In this document: piece after piece, positions 8,579-14,549 of the stretch
How the letters are laid out: every line of letters begins with the position of its first letter
Position numbering within the stretch: position 1 is the stretch's first letter
Assembly (NCBI RefSeq): GCF_036884295.1
Contig: NZ_CP145608.1
Coordinates: forward strand, 2,438,285-2,502,284
Source: Brochothrix thermosphacta DSM 20171 = FSL F6-1036
GTDB taxonomy: Bacteria; Bacillota; Bacilli; Lactobacillales; Listeriaceae
Length of the DNA: 64,000 nucleotides
Reading direction: 5' to 3'
Notes under the pieces: model-generated
Told to the model about the DNA's origin: nothing
Databases searched by the model: none
What the model saw: the letters and a program-made list of their open reading frames with translations, nothing else
Translations under genes and position numbers: made by a program

Positions 8579-8767
8579 TTACTTATTTTTTGTCGCTTCT
8601 GTTTGAATAACTTGTTTGCCGTTATACGTTCCATCCGGTGCAATGTGGTGTGCTGCTCGATATTCCCCCGTTTGGCTGTCTTTGACTAAATTGGGCACTT
8701 GCAATTTTTTATGCGTGCGCTGTTTATTTTTTTTTGCCTTAGATCTTCTGCGTGCTGGAACTGCCAT
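8579..8767 (-). CDS. rpmF: Ribosomal protein L32, zinc-independent paralogue
   Basis: This 62-residue L32 starts MAVPARRRSKAKK at 8767 after GGAGGG; an upstream in-frame ATG lacks a good site. The zinc-ribbon cysteines of C+ L32 are absent (QTGEYRAAHHIAPDGTYNGK stands in their place), so it is the C- version. It has its own Zur-box promoter and is followed by a second Zur-box promoter for the S14 gene. Together these genes lower the ribosomal zinc demand. Confidence 0.92.
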   Translation of the reverse strand: MAVPARRRSKAKKNKQRTHKKLQVPNLVKDSQTGEYRAAHHIAPDGTYNGKQVIQTEATKNK

Positions 8768-8797
8768 TATTATCCCTCCATCAATTATCACTTTTAT

Positions 8798-8818
8798 AAA
8801 TCGTAATCATTACGTTTT
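8798..8818 (-). promoter_or_regulatory. Zur box upstream of rpmF
   Basis: AAATCGTAAT-C-ATTACGTTTT matches the Bacillus/Listeria Zur consensus at 19 or 20 of 20 defined positions. It covers the predicted transcription start, immediately downstream of the -10 element, the classic position for repression. Confidence 0.9.
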
Positions 8819-8820
8819 GA

Positions 8821-8849
8821 ATTATAGACTGTTCTACTTTTTTTTGCAA
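8821..8849 (-). promoter_or_regulatory. Promoter of rpmF
   Basis: On the minus strand TTGCAA (8849-8844) and TATAAT (8826-8821) are separated by 17 bp. Transcription would start near 8814, inside the Zur box. Confidence 0.75.
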
Positions 8850-9075
8850 GCCTTAATTGAAAATAGCTGTTTTAATCTAAAGTTGTCATTCTAAATGGAC
8901 AATCATTCTCTATGCTTATTGCACTTTCCTTTTAAGAAAAGGAAACGGTCACACATTTTTAATTAGACCCATCAACATATTGTTTTCCTATCTAATACTG
9001 GAAAGTTATCAACTTTGGAGTGGAGCTAACATAGGATTTAATAACATATCCTATTCCTAAAAAAGTGTCGCTTCT
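8850..9075. other. Intergenic region without recognised gene
   Basis: AT-rich spacer between the rpmF promoter and the XRE gene. It contains a short imperfect repeat around TGTCATTC (8887-8894) that resembles the left arm of the large inverted repeat upstream of the second XRE gene (11838-11873). No gene or RNA signature was seen. Confidence 0.4.
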
Positions 9076-9264
9076 TCATTTTGTAAGATCATGTATTGTC
9101 GTTTCATAAAAAGTTGCTAACGCTTTTAAAGTGTTAATATCTGGCACGCTTGCGCCATTTTCCCATTTTGAAATAGACTGTCTCGAAATTTTGATTTTGC
9201 CTGCTACTTCTTGTTGCGTTAAGTTCTTTTTATGACGAGCTACTTTAAGTCGCTTCGCTAACAT
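9076..9264 (-). CDS. XRE-family HTH regulator, short form
   Basis: This 62-residue protein is essentially only a Cro/CI-type helix-turn-helix (LTQQEVAGKIKISRQSISKW, residues 15-34). It is strongly similar over its whole length to the N-terminus of the 170-residue regulator at 11308-11820, but stops just where that protein continues into a coiled linker and membrane segments. It may be a truncated paralogue or a DNA-binding-only antagonist. The SD is GGAGGTG. It borders the island of small secreted proteins. Targets unknown. Confidence 0.8.
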   Translation of the reverse strand: MLAKRLKVARHKKNLTQQEVAGKIKISRQSISKWENGASVPDINTLKALATFYETTIHDLTK

Positions 9265-9420
9265 ATAAACACACCTCCATTATTGTGTATATAAAGAATG
9301 GCAGCTTTACAGCACGAATGCAATTCAAATATATAGTCGATTTTCTCATATACACATCTCACGAAACAATCACTGGAAATTAAAGTGGTAATTATTACTA
9401 TGGCTCCGCTAACAAACTAA

Positions 9421-9451
9421 AAACATTCTGCAATAAGGTGGCAGTATGTTT
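9421..9451. terminator. Hairpin between the XRE gene and the secreted-protein cassette
   Basis: AAACATTCTGC (9421-9431) pairs with GCAGTATGTTT (9441-9451) with one mismatch around a 9-nt loop. A T-rich stretch follows on the plus strand. Probably a terminator or structural spacer; the transcript it serves is unclear. Confidence 0.4.
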
Positions 9452-9491
9452 ATATAACTTTTTTTAAAGTTATGAGTCTTCCCTAAAATAA

Positions 9492-9524
9492 CAAACCAGC
9501 TATCAATACATAATAGGTGGTTTG
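9492..9524 (-). terminator. Probable terminator of the secreted-protein cassette A
   Basis: CAAACCA (9492-9498) and TGGTTTG (9518-9524) form a 7-bp stem 29 bp after the stop of the 58-aa gene. On the minus strand TTATTTTA follows it. Confidence 0.5.
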
Positions 9525-9552
9525 CGATTTAATTTATTGTTCAAAAAAGCAG

Positions 9553-9729
9553 TTAAATAAAGACAGGTTTTTTAGAAAAAATATCTATTAACGCTGCGAT
9601 TGTAATAAAAATAACTGCAAAAATGATAAATTCAATGATGTTATTTTGTATAAACATTGTTCTTGCAGAGATAAAATCCACTATCACCCAACTCATCAGA
9701 AAATTAATAAACAGTTTAAACATAACCAT
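9553..9729 (-). CDS. 58-residue membrane peptide, possible immunity or partner protein
   Basis: This small ORF starts at ATG 9729 behind AAGGAGA, 18 bp after the secreted-protein gene. The product (MVMFKLFINFLMSWVIVD..., ending IFSKKPVFI) has two hydrophobic segments (about residues 4-18 and 29-48). Position, size and membrane nature resemble bacteriocin immunity peptides or the small partners of secreted toxins, but there is no recognisable family. A comparable 31-residue peptide follows the secreted protein at 12035-12562. Existence is inferred from SD, spacing and the parallel arrangement. Confidence 0.6.
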   Translation of the reverse strand: MVMFKLFINFLMSWVIVDFISARTMFIQNNIIEFIIFAVIFITIAALIDIFSKKPVFI

Positions 9730-9747
9730 CTTTTCACATCTCCTTGA

Positions 9748-10203
9748 TTAGTAACCTAAAACATTACATACAGTTCTAGTTACTTTATTTTGTCTTTTAT
9801 AGGTTTTACAAAATTTCTTAGAGCCTGAATCTAACAATTTTTTACCTAACCACCCTAGACCTGCTCCAGCTAATGTTCTCGCACCCCACACTACCAAAAG
9901 GGGTATCACTCTAACATTTTTATAACCTGCTGCTCTTAACAAATCTGTTTTTTGCTTTTCAGAGAGCCTGTTAAAACTCGAACTTATTAAATCAACAGTT
10001 GTGTGAGACATCCCACTTTCTAAAAGGTACTCATCATCTATATATAATACGTCTTCAGTTTCATTATACTTGACGCTGAGACTTAAATTTAAATTGTCAA
10101 ATCTTACAGATTCAGAATTTGCAGAAATAGAATTTGCAGGGATAACTAAACCTACCATCATTACACTCAATACTAGTATTATTAACTTTGTCACTTTTCT
10201 CAT
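9748..10203 (-). CDS. Small secreted protein with glycine-zipper tail (toxin/bacteriocin-like), cassette A
   Basis: This 151-residue protein starts at ATG 10203, since AAAGGGGG is 7 bp upstream of this ATG and only 1 bp from the alternative at 10209. It has a Sec signal peptide (cleavage probably after SISA-NSES). The middle is acidic and contains SVKYNETEDVLYIDDEYLL. The C-terminal third (VIPLLVVWGARTLAGAGLGW then LGKK) is hydrophobic and Gly/Ala-rich with GxxxG spacing, followed by a basic tail with two cysteines. This resembles the SAR2788-type putative toxins and other precursor-processed bacteriocins, but I cannot name the family with certainty. The promoter carries the element shared with cassette B. 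Confidence 0.72.
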   Translation of the reverse strand: MRKVTKLIILVLSVMMVGLVIPANSISANSESVRFDNLNLSLSVKYNETEDVLYIDDEYLLESGMSHTTVDLISSSFNRLSEKQKTDLLRAAGYKNVRVIPLLVVWGARTLAGAGLGWLGKKLLDSGSKKFCKTYKRQNKVTRTVCNVLGY

Positions 10204-10233
10204 AATCATTCCCCCTTTACAATTTAAATTAAC

Positions 10234-10279
10234 TATATAACATTGCTCTACTTAAGTAACGCACCAATTAGTTGCGCAA
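10234..10279 (-). promoter_or_regulatory. Promoter A with shared 23-bp upstream element
   Basis: On the minus strand the element TTGCGCAACT-A-ATT-G-GTGCGTTA (10279-10257) ends in GCGTTA, which lies exactly 17 bp before TATATA (10239-10234). The same element occurs at 12618-12640 with 21 of 23 identities and the same 17-bp distance to a -10. It begins with the palindrome TTGCGCAA. The poor -35 suggests that an activator binds here. Confidence 0.6.
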
Positions 10280-10460
10280 TCTTTTTTCTAAGGTTTCTTG
10301 TTGAGAAACTGATTTTTCTTTTTCATCTGATTGATATTCAAGTTGTTCTATTTTTTTGAATCCCCTTTGAAAAGGTTTGTATATCAGCAGACAGCGTCCG
10401 CAAGGCGGAGCCGTAGCATACGCTTTTTCAATGTGGGAGTATTAGGGCTGTTTTTGTGTG
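10271..10460 (-). pseudogene. Open-frame remnant with coiled-coil tail and hairpin-forming GC-rich patch
   Basis: On the minus strand a frame without start codon runs from about 10446 to a stop at 10271-10273. Its tail is strongly charged and coiled-coil-like (FKKIEQLEYQSDEKEK, then SVSQQETLEKRLRN). The stop codon lies inside the promoter element of cassette A. The upstream part (about 10390-10425) contains a GC-rich hairpin, TCCGC-AAG-GCGGA, unlike the AT-rich surroundings. It looks like the end of a decayed gene, perhaps from a mobilisable element. No family was recognised. Confidence 0.35.
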
Positions 10461-10659
10461 ATTTAATCATGATCACATGTCATACAGGGATTATACGAAA
10501 TGGTGGTCAGTTTTTCATCTAAAAACGGTGCTGTGACAGCGATGTATAAGACGTGTATGGGTGATGGTGGGCGTGCGAGTTGAAAAGGCTGTTAGAATGG
10601 GTTTCTCAGACATGGTTTAGTTAACATAATTAGCCATTATGAGAAGTTGTAGTGCATTT
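10461..10659. other. Intergenic stretch, possible mobile-element remnant
   Basis: No open gene was seen on either strand. Base composition is more GC-rich than the neighbours up to about 10600, then AT-rich. It probably belongs with the remnant at 10271-10460. Confidence 0.3.
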
Positions 10660-10788
10660 TTATAATATAGGATAATCATTTAGTATCAATTTTGCAATAA
10701 TAGAAATAATTGTGATAATAAAAATCAGAATAAGTAGTACTAAAATTATTTTTTTAAATAGTTTGAAAGGTAAGTTCAACGTTATCAT
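10660..10788 (-). CDS. 42-residue membrane peptide, divergent from a secreted-protein gene
   Basis: The small ORF MITLNLPFKLFKKIILVLLI... has one long hydrophobic segment and a short polar end (LNDYPIL). The ribosome site is weak (AAAGG, 2 bp before ATG). It is reported because each secreted-protein gene in this island has a tiny membrane peptide next to it. Here it is divergent rather than downstream. Low confidence that it is expressed. Confidence 0.35.
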   Translation of the reverse strand: MITLNLPFKLFKKIILVLLILIFIITIISIIAKLILNDYPIL

Positions 10789-10865
10789 AACCTTTATTTG
10801 TATTTGAAATAGTTATTTTAAGTTTTCTTTTTCATGTAAAATGAAAAAGAAAAGGAGTGATTGAG

Positions 10866-11318
10866 ATGAAAAAAATAATGCTAGTAGCAATCTTTTTTTG
10901 TGCGTTTTTTTTAGTGGGAAACACCTATGTATCTGCGGATGCAAAAGTTGATTCGCAATATGATATGGAAAAAGGTGGAACTCAAATGTTTTATGAAACA
11001 GATGAGGATGGAGAATTAATTACTGTAATAGTAAGTGAAGATGTTGTAAGTCAGAGACTTGCAAATAAATCATATACTGTTAAGAAATCTAAGGCTTTAC
11101 GATGGAAAATATCGTTCAAAGTAAATATTAAAAACAATAAAATACTATCTACGAATAGTTCGAATTTCGAAACAATCGTTGGAGCATTTTCTTCAGCAAC
11201 ATGTAAGAAAGACAATGCTACTCGTGCTAGTGCGAAGGCGACCTATACATTTATGGGTATTTCAAGCAATGTAAGTGTCATAGCTTCAATCAATAATAAT
11301 AAACTAATTATTCAATAG
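10866..11318 (+). CDS. Small secreted protein, DUF5626-like
   Basis: This 150-residue exported protein starts at ATG 10866, with GGAG 8 bp upstream (a GTG at 10857 overlaps that site and is rejected). The signal peptide ends about VSADA. The mature part has an acidic segment and a beta-rich domain (RWKISFKVNIKNNKILST ... ISSNVSVIASINNNKLIIQ) that resembles the DUF5626 fold also seen in the 175-residue protein at 12035-12562. One cysteine is present. Function unknown. It ends 11 bp inside the convergent XRE gene. Confidence 0.7.
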   Translation: MKKIMLVAIFFCAFFLVGNTYVSADAKVDSQYDMEKGGTQMFYETDEDGELITVIVSEDVVSQRLANKSYTVKKSKALRWKISFKVNIKNNKILSTNSSNFETIVGAFSSATCKKDNATRASAKATYTFMGISSNVSVIASINNNKLIIQ

Positions 11319-11820
11319 TGACGGTACCTCCGAAATTAAAAACGTCACTTATCCACCCATATATAGCAAAAAAACTAACTGCAGTTATGATGACAGCTAA
11401 GAGGACAATCCATTTATATAAATGGTTGTCTTTTTTATTTTTAATCAAAACTAAAGGTAATGTAATAAAAATGAATGGTGCAAATAAAAATGTTAAACAT
11501 AGTGTGATTAATAAAAACCAGCTGTCATCTGATTCATTTTTAGTAAGTATTTCTTTTATATTTGAAAGTTTTTTTTGTTGGGTGTGAATGGTGTGATTAT
11601 TACTTTTAATTTTTTCTTTAAGACTTTCATTTTCTTTGGTGAGGTCTTGTATCGAAATTTCATAAAAAGAGGCTAGTATTTTTAAGGTATTAATATCGGG
11701 AGTACTTGATCCATTTTCCCATTTTGAAATAGATTGTCTAGAAATATTGAGTTTATTAGCGACTTCTTGTTGCGTGAAATTTTTGTTAAGTCGTGCCGAT
11801 TTAAGTTGTTTTGCTAACAT
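11308..11820 (-). CDS. Membrane-anchored XRE-family regulator
   Basis: This 170-residue protein has an N-terminal Cro/CI HTH (FTQQEVANKLNISRQSISKW, 15-34), a charged coiled linker (about 60-95) and two hydrophobic segments (about 100-125 and 130-158), so it probably sits in the membrane with the HTH in the cytoplasm. Such proteins can couple an envelope signal to transcription. A perfect 12-bp inverted repeat lies between promoter and start, probably its own operator. The 62-residue gene at 9076 is a paralogue lacking the membrane part. It overlaps the convergent secreted-protein gene by 11 bp. Confidence 0.8.
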   Translation of the reverse strand: MLAKQLKSARLNKNFTQQEVANKLNISRQSISKWENGSSTPDINTLKILASFYEISIQDLTKENESLKEKIKSNNHTIHTQQKKLSNIKEILTKNESDDSWFLLITLCLTFLFAPFIFITLPLVLIKNKKDNHLYKWIVLLAVIITAVSFFAIYGWISDVFNFGGTVTIE

Positions 11821-11837
11821 TATAAAGCCTCCAATCT

Positions 11838-11873
11838 AAAACTGTCATTCTGTATTTACAAAATGACAGTTTT
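11838..11873. promoter_or_regulatory. Large perfect inverted repeat before the membrane XRE gene
   Basis: AAAACTGTCATT (11838-11849) and AATGACAGTTTT (11862-11873) are perfectly complementary across a 12-bp centre, about 18-50 bp upstream of the start. It is probably an operator for XRE autoregulation. As RNA it would form a hairpin in the leader, so attenuation is an alternative. Confidence 0.6.
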
Positions 11874-11923
11874 ATTAATTATATACAATTTAGTTGAGTA
11901 CTGTTATTTTTTTAGCAACTATA

Positions 11924-12019
11924 TTACAGTACTTTTTTTATTAATTTATAGATAATATATATAACCAGTACGACAACAGCAGTACTAGCTAACATTATTA
12001 ATATTCCTGGGAAAACCAT
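11924..12019 (-). CDS. 31-residue single-span membrane peptide, cassette B
   Basis: MVFPGILIMLASTAVVVLVI... continues to YKLIKKVL: one transmembrane helix and a basic end. It starts 15 bp after the secreted-protein gene behind an excellent ribosome site (GAGGTGATTTTT-ATG). This mirrors the 58-residue peptide of cassette A. It may protect against, help secrete, or act with the secreted protein. No family recognised. Confidence 0.65.
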   Translation of the reverse strand: MVFPGILIMLASTAVVVLVIYIIYKLIKKVL

Positions 12020-12034
12020 AAAAATCACCTCTTT

Positions 12035-12562
12035 TTATTTTACAGAGTAAACAATTTTGTTATTCGAGTTAATTTTAGCACGTAACCATCCATTCCATCC
12101 GCCAAAATCGTATACAGGTGTTGTGAATTCGAAGTATAGAGTGGCTTGTTTAGAATTGTCTAGTTTTAAGGTGTTTGATTTAAGACTAGCACCTAGAAAG
12201 AAGTAGGATTTGTCATAAGCCTTAGTTATTTTGTTCCCTTTTACAGTGAATTTAAAACTAGCATTAGCAACGCCGGTATACCAATAGGCTTTATAAGTTC
12301 CATTACTAGCTCTAAGAGAAGTATTGAAATCAGGTGAAATACCGAATGTAGCTGTTTCACCACTAGGCAAAACTACTTGTTTTTCTTGTGTCTCAAGTGA
12401 ATTCAAGTCGAATTCACTTAAAATTGTTTCTGGAACTGAACTTTCTTCTTGTGGATAAGGATCTTTTTGATTTGCTGAAACTCCGTTAGGTAGAATCAAT
12501 AAAGAAATAGTGATACTGAAGATACTTGTTAAAGATATAATTAATTTTAATGATTTTCTCAT
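12035..12562 (-). CDS. Small secreted protein, DUF5626-like, cassette B
   Basis: This 175-residue exported protein has a signal peptide ending at about GVSANQ. A short acidic linker is followed by a beta-rich domain (NASFKFTVKGNKITKAYDKS ... NTLKLDNSKQATLYFEF ... GWLRAKINSNNK) that fits my recollection of DUF5626. The promoter holds the element shared with cassette A, and a 31-residue membrane peptide follows in the same operon. The start is fixed by GGGAGG 8 bp upstream. No function is known for the family. Confidence 0.72.
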   Translation of the reverse strand: MRKSLKLIISLTSIFSITISLLILPNGVSANQKDPYPQEESSVPETILSEFDLNSLETQEKQVVLPSGETATFGISPDFNTSLRASNGTYKAYWYTGVANASFKFTVKGNKITKAYDKSYFFLGASLKSNTLKLDNSKQATLYFEFTTPVYDFGGWNGWLRAKINSNNKIVYSVK

Positions 12563-12594
12563 AATAATTGCCTCCCTTTTTAGTATGAGATAAG

Positions 12595-12640
12595 TATCTA
12601 ATGAAAATGAATTTAATTAACGCACTAATCAGTTGCGCAA
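12595..12640 (-). promoter_or_regulatory. Promoter B with shared 23-bp upstream element
   Basis: The element at 12618-12640 (minus strand TTGCGCAACT-G-ATT-A-GTGCGTTA) ends in GCGTTA, exactly 17 bp from TAGATA (12600-12595). It differs from the copy at 10257-10279 at only two positions although the surrounding DNA is unrelated. This indicates a selected regulatory site. Confidence 0.6.
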
Positions 12641-12809
12641 CCGATTTACGTGGTTGCACACCAATGATATCAACGGTTTACTATTTATATATTTAATCGA
12701 AAATAAATAGAAAAACGTAGATTTTAAACTATTTATCTAAAATATCTTGCAAATAAAGAGTGATAGAGTTAACCTTAGGTTAATAAATAAACGAACGTAA
12801 ACAGCAAAA

Positions 12810-12836
12810 AAGCCATCAGCTCCCCAGCCGATGACT
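12810..12836. terminator. Terminator-like hairpin
   Basis: AAAAAGCCATCAGC and GCCGATGACTTTTT form a stem with two mismatches around a short C-rich loop, with A and T runs at the two ends. There is no adjacent gene that it clearly serves. Confidence 0.45.
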
Positions 12837-12987
12837 TTTTATAAACTAAGTAAGAAGGACATTTCTTACAAAGTTTTGCTTATAGCTCTTATGTTTTAAA
12901 ACAGTAAGTTCTTAAGAAACTAATTAAGTTTCATTAGATACACTGATTTTATCGCAAGTAAGTCAAATAATCAATCGGAAGAATTAA

Positions 12988-13060
12988 AAAAAACGATTGT
13001 AGCAAATCTTTGTTAAGTATAAACGTACTTCTCACAAGGTTTTAGCTACAATCGTTTTTT
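12988..13060. terminator. Long inverted repeat, terminator-like
   Basis: A perfect 16-bp stem, AAAAAACGATTGTAGC (12988-13003) with GCTACAATCGTTTTTT (13045-13060), encloses a 41-nt loop. It would terminate transcription in either direction, or could be a small hairpin RNA. It directly precedes the GC-richer stretch at 13100-13480. Confidence 0.6.
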
Positions 13061-13099
13061 GTTGTTTATTTTTAGAACATACAACTAAATAACAGTTTT

Positions 13100-13524
13100 A
13101 AAAGAAAGTTTTGTGGGTTAGTGGCCGTAGTGAAAAGGAGACACTCGCAGTTTACTGTTCAGGTTATGATGGTATTCGGCGTAAGGCAGTGGACGATTGA
13201 AGAACTGTCAAAGCTCTAAGTGATGTGACAACACCATAAGAGAAACGAACAATCGGGGGCGATAGATCACGCTCTTACGTACGACTGTAGTTATCCATTT
13301 ACTAGTAGGCGGCGAAGAGTAAGTGTCATACTTGCGTAAACGGCTTTCAGAGCGTCTTACAGGAACATTAGCGAAAGACCGAAAGGTTCGAAAGGTTAGA
13401 GTGCGAGGGCAAGAATCGGGCGTACAAAAGCTAATGACGAGCAATCAGCGTAAATGATAACCACAATGAGGACACCCCTAAACGTAAACAAAAAGCCATT
13501 GATGTTTTAATCAATGGCTTTTTT
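13100..13524 (+). ncRNA. Candidate structured RNA of unknown class
   Basis: This stretch has no credible protein frame. By hand count it has about 46% G+C over 13141-13260, against clearly AT-rich flanks. It contains possible GNRA-capped helices on the plus strand (ACC-GAAA-GGT near 13376) and ends at a strong terminator (13490-13524). A 79-codon minus-strand frame (13208-13444) has an atypical composition for a protein and no ribosome site. It is not RNase P, tmRNA, 6S or SRP RNA by the conserved motifs I know. The strand is inferred from the terminator and tetraloops. Confidence 0.4.
13490..13524. terminator. Bidirectional terminator
   Basis: A 14-bp perfect stem (AAAAAGCCATTGAT / ATCAATGGCTTTTT) with a 6-nt loop. 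It can terminate the tagatose/fructose operon arriving on the minus strand and the candidate RNA arriving on the plus strand. Confidence 0.85.
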
Positions 13525-13575
13525 GACAGCATGCATCGTTATATGATATTTTTTAACATTTGCCATGAAGTGACA

Positions 13576-14535
13576 TTAGTTAAATAATGGCGTGGCTGTT
13601 TCATTCAATACATTATTTAAGGCAGCCATATTTGCTTTCCCTTGAGATTTTAACCAATCACGTGCGATAGCTTCCCCCTCATTGGCATATACGACTGTAC
13701 TGTCTTTCCAAGTGGCACGTCCACATAAAACACCATTGAAGGTTGAACCCGCTTCAGCTGCAAAACGTAAGGTGTCTTGAAAGAGCTGTGCACTAACCCC
13801 TGCACTTAAAAAGATGAAAGGTAAGGTCGTTGCATCACTTTGCGCTTTAAAGTGCGCTAACGCTTCCTCACGGCTATAAACTGTTGTGTCACCAAAACCT
13901 TCCACATAGTTCATCGTTACAGGCACTTCCACTTTTAAAACATCGACCTGATAAGCAGCTTTCGAGAACTCTTTCATCGCTTCAATAACTTTATGCGGTT
14001 TTACTTTGGCATATTTTTCGCCTGTGACATCCTCATCGGTTGCATCATATGTGACGATTTCTAAAAAGAACGGAATATCCTCTGCTTTACATTCCGATCC
14101 TACTCGCTCTATAAACACATGTTTTTGTTCATTGATACGCACATCTTCATCAACATCATAGTAAAGTAAAAATTTAACGCCATCCGCCCCTTCTTCTTTC
14201 ATCCGTTTAACAGACCACTCAGGCAACAAATCAGGTAATCGCCCTACTGAATTAGCATCATAGCCTGTCTTTTCGTAAGCAATTAGTAAACCTGCATTAC
14301 TTGCTCGTGCTTGAGCTGCTGGCAAACCATATTCTGGATCGAGTAAGATAGAACTCGCATAGGGGGTTAATTCTTCCGATACGCAGACTTTGAATTGCTC
14401 AATGGCTGTATCAGATACTGCGCTACCCTTTCCGAGCATTTTCTTTAATGAGCCACGCTGATCAATGGCTAATGCACCGATAATCCCTTTTTCATTGCTT
14501 AACCGTTTCAATGCTTGCTGTTTGTTTGTTGTCAT
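13576..14535 (-). CDS. lacD: Tagatose 1,6-diphosphate aldolase
   Basis: This class I aldolase (319 residues, LacD family) splits tagatose 1,6-bisphosphate into dihydroxyacetone phosphate and glyceraldehyde 3-phosphate; LacD enzymes also accept fructose 1,6-bisphosphate. The N-terminal [18 protein letters not shown] (17-34) and [10 protein letters not shown] with the Schiff-base Lys201 are characteristic. It is the last gene of an operon with a fructose-type PTS and a PfkB kinase (15 bp behind the PTS gene). This makes a complete route from external ketohexose to triose phosphates. Confidence 0.92.
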   Translation of the reverse strand: MTTNKQQALKRLSNEKGIIGALAIDQRGSLKKMLGKGSAVSDTAIEQFKVCVSEELTPYASSILLDPEYGLPAAQARASNAGLLIAYEKTGYDANSVGRLPDLLPEWSVKRMKEEGADGVKFLLYYDVDEDVRINEQKHVFIERVGSECKAEDIPFFLEIVTYDATDEDVTGEKYAKVKPHKVIEAMKEFSKAAYQVDVLKVEVPVTMNYVEGFGDTTVYSREEALAHFKAQSDATTLPFIFLSAGVSAQLFQDTLRFAAEAGSTFNGVLCGRATWKDSTVVYANEGEAIARDWLKSQGKANMAALNNVLNETATPLFN

Positions 14536-14549
14536 CTTATATCCTCCTA

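Noticed and set aside
13208-13444. 79-codon minus-strand ORF
   Set aside because: No ribosome site, composition unlike protein in this genome, and it lies within a block that looks like a structured RNA.
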